In this document: one piece after another, positions 1 through 7,468 of the stretch
How positions within the stretch are numbered: position 1 is the first letter of the stretch
Layout: each line of letters opens with the position of its first letter
From: a bacterium
GTDB lineage: Bacteria > RBG-13-66-14 > B26-G2 > WVWN01
Assembly: GCA_035529855.1 (NCBI GenBank)
Contig: DATKVX010000054.1
Span: forward strand, 1-39,189
Length of the DNA stretch: 39,189 bases
Direction: 5' to 3'
Position numbers and translations under genes: made by a program
Notes under the pieces: model-generated
Database searches by the model: none
Told to the model about the DNA's origin: nothing
The model's input: only the letters and a program-made list of their open reading frames with translations

Positions 1-743
1 CCGACGGACGACGGCGTTACGCCGACGTTGGGCGGGCAGTGGACGCGGAAGACGTTGCCGTTGATATACGCGATGTAGAGGTATTCGCCGGAATACGCAA
101 TGCCGTAGGCGCCGCTCCAAGGCCCGGAGAAGGACGTCACGAGGGAGCCGGTGGTCGTTACGCCGTGGATAACGGCGCCGTTCATCCCGCCCCAGATGAT
201 CTGGTTACGCCAGTCGTAGGCTATGTCGTACATCATGCACGTGGAAGCGACCGAGAAAGAGCTCGTCAAGCTCCCCGTCGTGGCGTTGTAAACGTAGATC
301 CGGTCGGCGGAATAGTCCGAGACGAATATAGCGGTCGTCCCGGCGCCGCCGTCGCCGGTAGCCAGCGGGGCGCAGCCGTGAGAGTAGTTGGTCGGAGTAC
401 TGTACGAGGCGTAAATGCTCCCGTTGGCGGCGTTGGTCCTATATAGGAGGTAAGGGACGGCATAGGCCTTGCATTGCCAGAGGTAACCGGGGGCGGCGTA
501 CGCCAGGCCTCGGGTACTGCCGCCGCCGGCGTTCGCGAACGACGCTACGACCGAGCCGTTCAACGGGTTCGCGACCGTGATCCGGGACGCGCTGTAGTTA
601 CCCACGTAAAGGTACGTCCCGATACCCAGGCCGGCCTGGCCGCCTCCTGGAATGGGATACGAGCCGACGACGGTGCCTAGGTCACCGTACGCGGCGGCCG
701 CTACGCAGAGCGCGGCCAAGGTTGCTATTAACGCTTTCTTCAT
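1..743 (-). CDS. Secreted beta-propeller-like protein, C-terminus cut off by window edge
   Basis: The reading frame is open from an ATG at 743 to the window edge, giving 247 visible residues. It starts MKKALIATLAALCVAAAAYG, a clear Sec signal peptide with an AxA-like cleavage region near residue 20. The mature part repeats a blade-like signature, N/T-G-S-(V/L/I)-x-x-S-(F/Y), about every 45 residues (for example NGSVVASF, NGSIYASY, TGSLTSSF, TGSLVTSF). This is what a WD40/YVTN-type beta-propeller looks like. The visible end reads NVGVTPSSV, matching the tail of the neighbouring paralog, so only about 7-8 residues are probably missing. A strong SD (AAGGAGG, 751-757) precedes the ATG. Function is unknown; an extracellular or surface binding protein is inferred. 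Confidence 0.85.
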   Translation of the reverse strand, partial: MKKALIATLAALCVAAAAYGDLGTVVGSYPIPGGGQAGLGIGTYLYVGNYSASRITVANPLNGSVVASFANAGGGSTRGLAYAAPGYLWQCKAYAVPYLLYRTNAANGSIYASYSTPTNYSHGCAPLATGDGGAGTTAIFVSDYSADRIYVYNATTGSLTSSFSVASTCMMYDIAYDWRNQIIWGGMNGAVIHGVTTTGSLVTSFSGPWSGAYGIAYSGEYLYIAYINGNVFRVHCPPNVGVTPSSV

Positions 744-864
744 TTCTTTTCCTCCTTGTAATTACGCTTGGTAACCGTTATGATTATGTGTCGGGGAACT
801 CGGAAAGGAATACGCCGGCGTGCGAACGCCCCGGGTAGAACCGAAATCCACCGTGCCTCCTAAT

Positions 865-893
865 ATAATAATTAAAAACGCGTTAATAGTCAA
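865..893 (-). promoter_or_regulatory. Sigma70-type promoter of the truncated beta-propeller gene
   Basis: On the minus strand TTGACT (888-893) is followed by a 17-nt spacer and TATTAT (865-870). The predicted leader is about 115 nt and ends in the strong SD at 751-757. The region 744-904 holds no other supported gene. Confidence 0.65.
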
Positions 894-904
894 CCTGAAA
901 TGAT

Positions 905-931
905 AAAAAAGCCGCCCGGAGGGGGCGGCTT
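905..931 (-). terminator. Rho-independent terminator of the 953-1714 gene
   Basis: A 9-bp GC-rich stem (909-917 with 923-931) and 5-nt loop are followed on the minus strand by a T run (905-910). It lies about 20 nt after the stop codon at 953, so it separates the two beta-propeller genes. Confidence 0.85.
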
Positions 932-952
932 CTTTTGCGTTCTGAAAGAACT

Positions 953-1714
953 TTACTTGAACACGGCCTTGATCTTACCCATCGAGGAGGGCGTGACGCC
1001 GACGGTGTTGGGGCAGTCGACGCGGTAGATATACTGGGTGGTAGCGCTGATATAGAGGTACTGGCTGTGATAGGCCATCCCGGCGTACGGGCCGTGGCCC
1101 GGCCACGAGAACGACGCCTTTACGGACCCGGTGGTGGTAATGCCGTATACGACGTTCGAGTTGTAGCGCCAGATGAGGCCGTTGCGGTGGTCGTAGGTGA
1201 TGTCCTGAAAGGACGAATTGGGCGCCGCGAAAGAGCTTATCAAGCTTCCGGTAGTATAGTGATGCCGCCAGAAGTAGCTGGGCGAGGAATCGCTGCAGTA
1301 CAAGGACGTCGCGCCCTCACCGCCGTCGCCGGTCTGGACGGCGGCGAGGCCCTGGGGGTCGTGGGCTACGGCCCAGGACGCGATAACCGACCCGGTACCG
1401 GAGTTGCAGCGATAGATGGTGTCGTTGGACCAACATCCCACGTAAACGTTATTGCCGAAGATGTACGCCAGGCCGCGGTTGCCGGTGTTGTACGGCGCCG
1501 GCCAAGAACCGGTCAAGGAACCGGTCGTGGGATTCAGGCGATATACCCGGTTTGGCGAGTTGTAATCCAGGACGAAGAGAACGCCGTTGGCCCGGGCCAG
1601 GCCGCGGGGTTGGGTGGCCGGCGCCCGAAAAGAACTTACGATATCGCCCAAAGCGCCGAAGGCGGTAGCGGCGCTGACGAGCGCCACGACGGTTATTAAA
1701 AACGTCTTTCGCAT
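953..1714 (-). CDS. Secreted beta-propeller-like protein with conserved C-terminal tail
   Basis: The 253-residue product begins with a Sec signal peptide (MRKTFLITVVALVSAATAFG). Blade-like repeats carry a T-G-S-(L/V)-x-x-S-(F/W) core: IVSSF near residue 25, then TGSLTGSW, TGSVIASW, TGSLISSF and TGSVKASF. This suggests a five- or six-bladed propeller. The protein ends GVTPSSMGKIKAVFK. A near-identical ending occurs in the gene at 38373 and is beginning in the gene at 1-743, although the middle parts differ a lot. The tail may be a sorting or anchoring signal; that is inference. The gene is monocistronic, with its own promoter (1780-1808) and terminator (905-931), and an AGGGGG-type SD precedes the ATG. 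No enzyme motif is visible. Confidence 0.9.
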   Translation of the reverse strand: MRKTFLITVVALVSAATAFGALGDIVSSFRAPATQPRGLARANGVLFVLDYNSPNRVYRLNPTTGSLTGSWPAPYNTGNRGLAYIFGNNVYVGCWSNDTIYRCNSGTGSVIASWAVAHDPQGLAAVQTGDGGEGATSLYCSDSSPSYFWRHHYTTGSLISSFAAPNSSFQDITYDHRNGLIWRYNSNVVYGITTTGSVKASFSWPGHGPYAGMAYHSQYLYISATTQYIYRVDCPNTVGVTPSSMGKIKAVFK

Positions 1715-1779
1715 TTCGTACCCCCTTTTTGTACCTTCGCGGGAAAAGTGTATGGTAGCTTCCTGTGTACGCGATACTA

Positions 1780-1808
1780 TATATAACTTATTTAGGACGT
1801 ATTGTCAA
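1780..1808 (-). promoter_or_regulatory. Sigma70-type promoter of the 953-1714 gene
   Basis: On the minus strand a perfect -35 TTGACA (1803-1808), a 17-nt spacer and TATATA (1780-1785) precede the ATG at 1714, leaving a leader of roughly 60 nt. This is the best -35 match in the window. Confidence 0.75.
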
Positions 1809-1833
1809 TAGCGTATACGGGAAAGCTGCGACC

Positions 1834-1863
1834 TTGAAAAACGGGCCTAACTTGTGTTATATT
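1834..1863 (+). promoter_or_regulatory. Putative promoter upstream of the activase gene
   Basis: TTGAAA (1834-1839) is followed, after 18 nt, by TATATT (1858-1863). The first ATG, 8 nt further on (1872), opens a 19-codon ORF (1872-1931, start MSTADGPSG). The large gene begins at 2008 after its own SD. The transcript would therefore carry a leader of about 135 nt with a possible leader peptide. No riboswitch fold was recognised in it. Confidence 0.45.
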
Positions 1864-2007
1864 CACGCCCAATGAGTACCGCGGACGGGCCGAGCGGTTC
1901 GTTCGCCGGCCGGCAATTATATTTAAAATAGTGTCGCGGGACGGGCGGTTGTCTCCGCCCACGCCCTCATAAATTCCCCCCGCCCGTCCCCCCTTAGGAG
2001 CGTATAT

Positions 2008-5000
2008 ATGCATCTCGGCGCCGACCTCGGTTCCATCAGCGTGAACCTGGTCCTGCTTGACGACGATTACGACGTCGTCGAGGACCACTACATTCGCCAC
2101 AAAGGCCGGCCCGTCAAGGCGCTCGCCGAGGGCGTCGACGACGTCCTCGGCCGCCACCCGGCCGACCAAATCAAGTCGCTAACGGTCACCGGCTCCGGCG
2201 GCAAGCTGGCGTCCGACATTTCGGGCGCGGCCTTCGTAAATGAAATAGTCGCGCAGACCGCCGCGGTGGGCCGCCTCTACCCGAACGTCCACACCGTCGT
2301 CGAGATCGGCGGCCAGGACTCCAAGCTCATCATCCTGGGCGAGGACGAGAAGACCGGCCGGACGGTAATCCGCGACTTCGCGATGAACACCATCTGCGCC
2401 GCCGGGACCGGCTCCTTCCTCGACCAGCAGGCCAGCCGGCTGGACCTGACGGTGGAGGAGTTCGGCGACCTGGCGCTCCGCTCCGAGCACCCGCCGCGCA
2501 TCGCGGGCCGCTGCTCGGTCTTCGCCAAGTCCGACATGATACACCTCCAGCAGGAGGGCGCGCCGGACTACGACATCGTCGCGGGCCTGTGCTTCGCGAT
2601 GGGCCGCAACTTCAAGGCCACGATCGCGAAGGGCAAGGATTTCCGCCTCGACTACTGCTTCATGGGCGGCGTCGCCGCGAACAAGGGGATGGTCCGCGCG
2701 TTCACCGAGGTGTTGGGGTTGGACGCCGGCGAGCTCGTCATCCCGGAGCACTTCGCCTCCATGGGCGCCATCGGCGCGGTGTTGGCCGCGGCGGAGCGGG
2801 GCGAGCTGACCCCCTTCGCCGGCACGAAAGCGTTCTACGACTCCCTCGTCGCGGCGCACGAGGAGGAGGAGGGCCAGGAGCGCCTCGTCCTGCGCGACGT
2901 ACACCTCGAGCCGAAGGCCGACGCCGTACTCCCGGAAGACGGCGAGAAAATAAACTGCTTTTTGGGCGTCGACGTGGGCTCGCTCTCCACCAACGTCGTC
3001 GCGATGGATGAAAACTCCAACATTATCTCGAAGCGCTACTTGATGACGGCGGGCCGGCCCATCGAGGCCATCAGGCGCGGCCTGGCCGAGGTGGGCGAGG
3101 AAGTAGCCGACAAGGTAATAATACGGGGCGTCGGGACCACCGGCTCGGGCCGCTACCTCACCGGCGACTTCGTCGGCGCCGACGTCGTCAAGAACGAGAT
3201 CACGGCGCAGGCCACCGCCGCGGCCTACATCGACCCGGGCGTCGATACCGTCTTCGAAATAGGCGGCCAGGACTCGAAATACATCGCGCTCGACAACGGC
3301 GCCATCGTCGACTTTGAGATGAACAAGGTATGCGCCGCCGGCACCGGCTCCTTCATCGAGGAGCAGAGCGAGCGGCTGGACGTCAACATCAAGGAGGAGT
3401 TCGCCGAGCTGGCGCTGGCGGCGGAGGCGCCCTGCCGCCTGGGCGAGCGCTGCACCGTCTTCATGGAGACGGACATCATAAGCCACCAGCAGAAAAGCGC
3501 GCCCCGCGAGGACCTCTGCGCCGGCCTGGGCTACTCCATCGTATTTAATTACCTCAACCGCGTCGTCCAGGAGAAGCGCGTCGCCGACAACATCTTCTTT
3601 CAGGGGGGCGTGGCGTTCAACAACGCCGTCGTCGCCGCCTTCGAGCAGGTCACCGGCAAGCCGGTCACCGTCCCCGACCACCACGAGGTCACCGGCGCCT
3701 GGGGCATGGCGATGATCGCCCGCGAGCTGTGGGACGGCGAGAGCGAAAGCTCCTTCAAGGGTTGGGACCTCGCCACCCGCAATTACGAGCAGAGCTCGTT
3801 CGAGTGCGCCGATTGCTCGAACCACTGCGAGATAAAAGTGGTGACGGTGGAGGGCGAGGAGCCGCTGTACTACGGCTCGCGGTGCGAGAAGTACGACGTC
3901 GAGCGCAAGAAGGCCCACAAGCGCGGCGAGGGCCTGCCCAACCTCTTCGCCGAGCGCGAGAAGCTCCTGAGCCGGAACTACACCTCCGCGAAGCCGGCCG
4001 AGGGCGCGCCGCGCGTCGGCCTGCCGCGCACCCTCTTCGTCCAAGAGATGCTGCCGTTCTTCAAGACCTTCCTGGCGGAGCTCGGTTTCGACGTCGTCCT
4101 CTCCGACTATACCAACAAGAAAATCATCCACGACGGCGTGGAGGCCGTGGCGTCGGAGTGCTGCTTCCCGGTCAAGGTGGCGCACGGCCACGTTATAGAC
4201 CTGCTCCACAAGGGCGTGGACGCCGTCTTCATGCCGTCGGCCATTTCGCTCGAGAGGCAGAACGCGCTCACCGACAAGTCGTTCACCTGCCCCTACGTCC
4301 AGACGTCGCCGTACGTCATCTCCTCCGCGCTCGATTTGGATACCAAGGAGATGCCGCTGCTCGTGCCGAAGCTCTTCTTCGAGCGGGGCGACGCGGCGCT
4401 GGTGAACGCGCTCCACGACGCGCTCAAACCCCTCGGCGTCAAGAAGGGCGACGTCCGCCGCGCGTACCAGGCCGCCAAGGGCGCGCAGAACGAGTTCTAT
4501 GCCCAGATAAAAACGCGCGGCATCGAGGTCCTGGAGGAGCTGGGCCGCGACGAAAACGCCGTCGTCATCATAGGCCGGCCCTACAACACCTGCGACGGCG
4601 GCATCAACCTCGAGATGCCGAAAAAGTTCCGCGATTTAGGTACGCTCGCCATCCCGATGGACTTCCTGCCGGTGGAGGAGGTCGAGCTCTCCCACGAGTG
4701 GGACAACATGTACTGGAAGTACGGCCAGAAGATCCTCTCCGCGGTCGAAATAGTGCGCAAGGACCCCCGCCTCCACGGCGTCTACATCACCAACTTCGGC
4801 TGCGGCCCGGACTCGTTCCTGCTCAAATTCTTCCGCGTCAAGATGGGCGGCAAGCCGTTCCTCCAGCTCGAAATCGACGAGCACTCCGCGGACGCCGGCG
4901 CCATCACCCGGGCGGAGGCGTTCCTGGACAGCATAAAAAATTTCCGCGACAAGGTCCCGGCCTCGGTCGAGATCAAGCGCCTCTCGCTCGCGGCGGAGGA

Positions 5001-6210
5001 CCACAAGCGCAAGGTCTACATCCCGTATATGTGCGACCACGCCTACGCCATCCGCGCGGCGTTCGAGGCCGTGGGCGTGCCGGCGGTCGTGATGGACGAG
5101 CCGGACGACGAGACTCTCGTCTGGGGCCGCAAGTTCACCACCGGCAAGGAGTGCTACCCCTGCATCGTCACCACCGGCGACATGGTGAAGTACGCCAAGC
5201 GGCCCGACTTCGACCCGGAGCGGACGATCTTCTTCATGCCCGCCGGGACCGGCCCCTGCCGCTTCGGCCAGTACAACATGCTGCACCGCATCGTCCTGGC
5301 GGAGCTGGGCCTGGGCGACGTGCCGGTCTTCAGCCCCAACCAGGGCAAGACGCTCTATAACGACCTCGGCATCGTCGGGAATGAGTTCACGCGGCGGGCG
5401 TGGCAGGGCGTCGTCGCCATCGACATGCTCGAGAAGCTGCTGCTGCAGACGCGGCCCTACGAGCTCGAGGCCGGCGCCGCTCACGCGCTCTACTGGAAGT
5501 ACGTCAAGCGCGTCGAGGAGAGCATATTAACGGACGGCACGCTGGACGCCATCGTCGAGATATGCCGGGAGGCCGCGGCCGCGTGGCCGTCCATCGCCGT
5601 CAACGACGAACCCCGGCCCAGGATAGGCATCGTCGGCGAGATCTACGTCCGCTCCAACCGCTTCTCGAACAGCCGCTTCATCGAGCAGGTGGAGGACCTG
5701 GGCGGCGAGGTGCTACTGCCGCCCATCTCGGAGTGGTTCTGGTATACCAACTGGACGCGCATCCGCGACTGCAAGATCCGCGGCGACTACTCCCGCCGGG
5801 CGCTCAGCATAATAACGCAGAAGATCCAGAAGGGCGACTACGGCAGGATAACGAGCGTCTTCAACGGCCTGGCGCGCAATTGGCCCGAGCCCGAAGTCGA
5901 CGAGACCATCAAGATGGGCTCGCGCTACGTGCACGACACGTTCGAGGGGGAGGCCATACTGTCGGTGGGGAAGGCCGCGGAGTACGCCGAGCACGGCCTG
6001 CACGGCGTCGCCAACCTGATGCCGTTCACGTGCATGCCGGGGGTCATCGTCTCGGCGCTCTTAAAGCGCGTCCAGGGCGACTACGAAAACATACCCATAT
6101 TGAACATGTCGTACGACGGCCTGGAGTCCGCGACCACGGGCACCCGCATCGAGGCGTTCATCTACCAGGCCCGCCAGCGCCTGGAAGTGGCGTTGGCGGC
6201 GAGGAAATAA
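2008..6210 (+). CDS. Giant 2-hydroxyacyl-CoA dehydratase activase-like ATPase (duplicated BadF/BcrA domain plus DUF2229 and HgdB-like regions)
   Basis: The 1400-residue product has two tandem ASKHA-fold BadF/BadG/BcrA/BcrD modules. Copy 1 (residues ~3-265) has GADLGS, EIGGQDSK and CAAGTGSF; copy 2 (~317-575) has GVDVGS, EIGGQDSK and CAAGTGSF. In HgdC two cysteines about 39 apart bind a [4Fe-4S] cluster shared across the dimer. Both copies keep them (C130/C169 and C442/C482). A cysteine group (C600, C603, C607, C626) follows, then a DUF2229-type region (~669 on, GLPRTLF, SECCFPVK) and an HgdB-like C-terminal part (GKECYPC, CMPGVIVSALLK). Long fused proteins of this kind are common in anaerobes, but their substrate is usually unknown. 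ATP-driven low-potential electron transfer is inferred. The start is supported by SD AGGAG (1996-2000). No HgdA/B dehydratase genes are adjacent. Confidence 0.93.
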   Translation: MHLGADLGSISVNLVLLDDDYDVVEDHYIRHKGRPVKALAEGVDDVLGRHPADQIKSLTVTGSGGKLASDISGAAFVNEIVAQTAAVGRLYPNVHTVVEIGGQDSKLIILGEDEKTGRTVIRDFAMNTICAAGTGSFLDQQASRLDLTVEEFGDLALRSEHPPRIAGRCSVFAKSDMIHLQQEGAPDYDIVAGLCFAMGRNFKATIAKGKDFRLDYCFMGGVAANKGMVRAFTEVLGLDAGELVIPEHFASMGAIGAVLAAAERGELTPFAGTKAFYDSLVAAHEEEEGQERLVLRDVHLEPKADAVLPEDGEKINCFLGVDVGSLSTNVVAMDENSNIISKRYLMTAGRPIEAIRRGLAEVGEEVADKVIIRGVGTTGSGRYLTGDFVGADVVKNEITAQATAAAYIDPGVDTVFEIGGQDSKYIALDNGAIVDFEMNKVCAAGTGSFIEEQSERLDVNIKEEFAELALAAEAPCRLGERCTVFMETDIISHQQKSAPREDLCAGLGYSIVFNYLNRVVQEKRVADNIFFQGGVAFNNAVVAAFEQVTGKPVTVPDHHEVTGAWGMAMIARELWDGESESSFKGWDLATRNYEQSSFECADCSNHCEIKVVTVEGEEPLYYGSRCEKYDVERKKAHKRGEGLPNLFAEREKLLSRNYTSAKPAEGAPRVGLPRTLFVQEMLPFFKTFLAELGFDVVLSDYTNKKIIHDGVEAVASECCFPVKVAHGHVIDLLHKGVDAVFMPSAISLERQNALTDKSFTCPYVQTSPYVISSALDLDTKEMPLLVPKLFFERGDAALVNALHDALKPLGVKKGDVRRAYQAAKGAQNEFYAQIKTRGIEVLEELGRDENAVVIIGRPYNTCDGGINLEMPKKFRDLGTLAIPMDFLPVEEVELSHEWDNMYWKYGQKILSAVEIVRKDPRLHGVYITNFGCGPDSFLLKFFRVKMGGKPFLQLEIDEHSADAGAITRAEAFLDSIKNFRDKVPASVEIKRLSLAAEDHKRKVYIPYMCDHAYAIRAAFEAVGVPAVVMDEPDDETLVWGRKFTTGKECYPCIVTTGDMVKYAKRPDFDPERTIFFMPAGTGPCRFGQYNMLHRIVLAELGLGDVPVFSPNQGKTLYNDLGIVGNEFTRRAWQGVVAIDMLEKLLLQTRPYELEAGAAHALYWKYVKRVEESILTDGTLDAIVEICREAAAAWPSIAVNDEPRPRIGIVGEIYVRSNRFSNSRFIEQVEDLGGEVLLPPISEWFWYTNWTRIRDCKIRGDYSRRALSIITQKIQKGDYGRITSVFNGLARNWPEPEVDETIKMGSRYVHDTFEGEAILSVGKAAEYAEHGLHGVANLMPFTCMPGVIVSALLKRVQGDYENIPILNMSYDGLESATTGTRIEAFIYQARQRLEVALAARK

Positions 6211-6217
6211 CATGTAG

Positions 6218-6245
6218 GGGCCGGCCTTCAGACCGGCCCGTTTTA
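6218..6245 (+). terminator. Terminator of the activase gene
   Basis: A 7-bp stem GGGCCGG/CCGGCCC (6218-6224 with 6233-6239) and 8-nt loop are followed by GTTTTATT. It begins just 8 nt after the stop codon. The surrounding words (GTAGGGGCCGG...) match the intergenic repeat family further on, so a repeat unit appears to act as terminator here. Confidence 0.75.
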
Positions 6246-6258
6246 TTCCGGAATAACG

Positions 6259-6329
6259 TAGGGCCGTACCGTCAGGTGCGGCCGCCTTCGGTATAAAGTT
6301 AAATCACCCCGGCATCGCGCCGGGGTTTT
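6259..6329 (+). repeat. Composite intergenic repeat ending in a terminator-like hairpin (copy 1)
   Basis: The block starts with an imperfect palindrome (GGCCGTACC...GGTGCGGCC). It ends in a stem CCCCGGC/GCCGGGG with loop ATCGC (6307-6325) followed by TTTT. The same two-part block recurs at about 7935-8005, where the final hairpin and T run are identical. Either copy could terminate plus-strand transcription. Confidence 0.7.
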
Positions 6330-6425
6330 CATATTATAAAAAGACCGCGGCGGCTCGAGCTAAAGGTCGGCCCCTACGTTTCCCTGTGCCACCGGCATTC
6401 CTTGTGGCACCGGCATTTCTGGTGG

Positions 6426-6755
6426 CACCGGCATTCCTGCCGGTGAATGGCCCTGGTAGGGGCGACTGGCCATCCCTAATTTATCCCCGGGGCCTCCGGC
6501 GGCGCTTGGTGCCGGGGTTTGTGGACAGGGGGCTTAAGCCCCCTGTCAGGGCGGCTCGAGCTGAAGGTCGGCCCCTACGTTCCTCGGTGCCACCGGCATT
6601 CCTGCCGGTGAACGGCCCTGGTAGGGGCGACTGGCCATCCCTAATTTATCCCCGGGGCCTCCGGCGGCGCTTGGTGCCGGGGTTTGTGGACAGGGGGCTT
6701 AAGCCCCCTGTCAGGGCGGCTCGAGCTGAAGGTCGGCCCCTACATTTCCCGGTGC
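6426..6755. repeat. Two tandem 165-bp direct repeats
   Basis: Units 6426-6590 and 6591-6755 are the same length and nearly identical; visible differences are single bases such as GTGAATGG against GTGAACGG. Each unit is modular. It opens with the palindrome CACCGGCATTCCTGCCGGTG, continues with GGTAGGGGCGACTGGCC and a CCCCGGGGCC stretch, then has a palindrome around GGGGGCTTAAGCCCCC, and closes with GGCTCGAGCTGAAGGTCGG. Single modules are scattered over 6340-8130 and 25890-26112. ORFs through these units are translations of the repeat, not genes. Confidence 0.85.
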
Positions 6756-7140
6756 CACCGGCATTCCTGCCGGTGAATGGCCCTGGTAGGGGCGACTGGC
6801 CAGTCGCCCCTACGGACGCCCCAACGTCCCCCCCGTGCCACCGGCATTCCTGCCGGTGATAAGAAGCGGCATTCCTGCCGGCCTAACGTTCTCGCCGACA
6901 AGAATGTCGGCGCCACCGGCCGGCATTCCTGCCGGTGAATGGCCCTGGTAGGGGCGACTGGCCAGTCGCCCCTACGGACGCCCCAACGTCCCCCCCGTGC
7001 CACCGGCGCTCCTGCCGGTGTGGTGTTTTGACAGTGGGCTTAAGCCCACTGTCTACGGCGCCGACAAGAATGTCGGTGCCACCCCTATTTTTCCGGTGAA
7101 TTGTCCCCCCCGACAAGAATGTCGGTGCCACTGGCCGGTC
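6756..7140. repeat. Degenerate and shuffled copies of the palindromic modules
   Basis: A partial third unit starts at 6756. A segment of about 85 bp beginning near 6758 (palindrome, GGTAGGGGCGACTGGCC, its inverted partner, GGACGCCCC) is repeated about 162 bp downstream, from about 6920. Further modules are GCCGACAAGAATGTCGGCGC (near 6895), similar forms near 7062 and 7110, and a GACAGTGGGCTTAAGCCCACTGTC-type palindrome (7030-7053). The whole 6211-7220 stretch is non-coding repeat. Confidence 0.8.
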
Positions 7141-7220
7141 GCCCCTACGGTTGCGGCAAGAACCTTGAGGCCCCTGTCCCCGGGCTCGGCTCGAGCGGAA
7201 AGCCGACGCCCACTTTTATG

Positions 7221-7249
7221 TTGCCCGCCCGCGTCGCGGCGGGTATAAT
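7221..7249 (+). promoter_or_regulatory. hicBA promoter, predicted leaderless
   Basis: TTGCCC (7221-7226), a 17-nt spacer and a perfect TATAAT (7244-7249) end only 8 nt before the hicB ATG at 7258. Transcription should start at or next to the start codon. No SD is present. An autoregulatory operator would be expected here from HicB family behaviour, but I did not identify one. Confidence 0.7.
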
Positions 7250-7257
7250 TAATACGT

Positions 7258-7464
7258 ATGAAATACCGCATAATCGTCGAGCAAGACGAAGACGGCGTCT
7301 TCGTCGCAGAGGCGCCGGCGCTTCCGGGTTGCGTTTCCCAGGGCGCGACGCGCGAGGAGGCCGTGGCCAATATTAAGGACGCCATCGCCGGATACCTCGC
7401 GAGCCTCGATAAGCACGCCGAACCGGTTCCGCCGCCGATAACGGAAGAAGTAGTCGAGGTCTAA
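7258..7464 (+). CDS. hicB: HicB-family antitoxin
   Basis: The 68-residue protein starts MKYRIIVEQDEDGVFVAEAP and continues with LPGCVSQGATREEAVANIKDAI. This is the typical partial RNase-H-like HicB fold (Y-x-x-x-x-E-x-D-D-G-x-F-x-A-x-x-P-x-L-P-G-C, then a T-x-x-E-A helix). HicB proteins bind and neutralise HicA and often repress their own operon. This is the short form lacking an obvious C-terminal DNA-binding domain; only a short acidic tail (ITEEVVEV) follows the fold. It lies 4 nt before hicA, in the antitoxin-first order. The pair sits alone between two palindromic-repeat blocks, which fits a mobile or selfish accessory module. Confidence 0.9.
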   Translation: MKYRIIVEQDEDGVFVAEAPALPGCVSQGATREEAVANIKDAIAGYLASLDKHAEPVPPPITEEVVEV

Positions 7465-7468
7465 GGGC

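Noticed and set aside
762-851. A 29-codon GTG-started ORF in the leader of the first beta-propeller gene, with an SD-like GGAGG
   Set aside because: The SD would coincide with the predicted transcription start, so it probably is not in the mRNA. No other support.
2179-4416. A 745-codon open frame antisense to the activase gene
   Set aside because: It is a GC-rich shadow frame: low-complexity Leu/Arg/Val/Asp composition, no domain, and the opposite strand encodes a clear enzyme. The same holds for long shadows such as 3729-5360, 21249-22889 and 21494-23125.
6426-7053. Possible CRISPR array
   Set aside because: Units are 165 bp, tandem and lack unique spacers of regular length. No cas gene is present.
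6386-7131. Several overlapping ORFs of 80-157 codons on both strands
   Set aside because: They are translations of the palindromic repeats (recurring PAFLPVNGPGRGDW or RQECR-type peptides), have no RBS, and exist on both strands at once.
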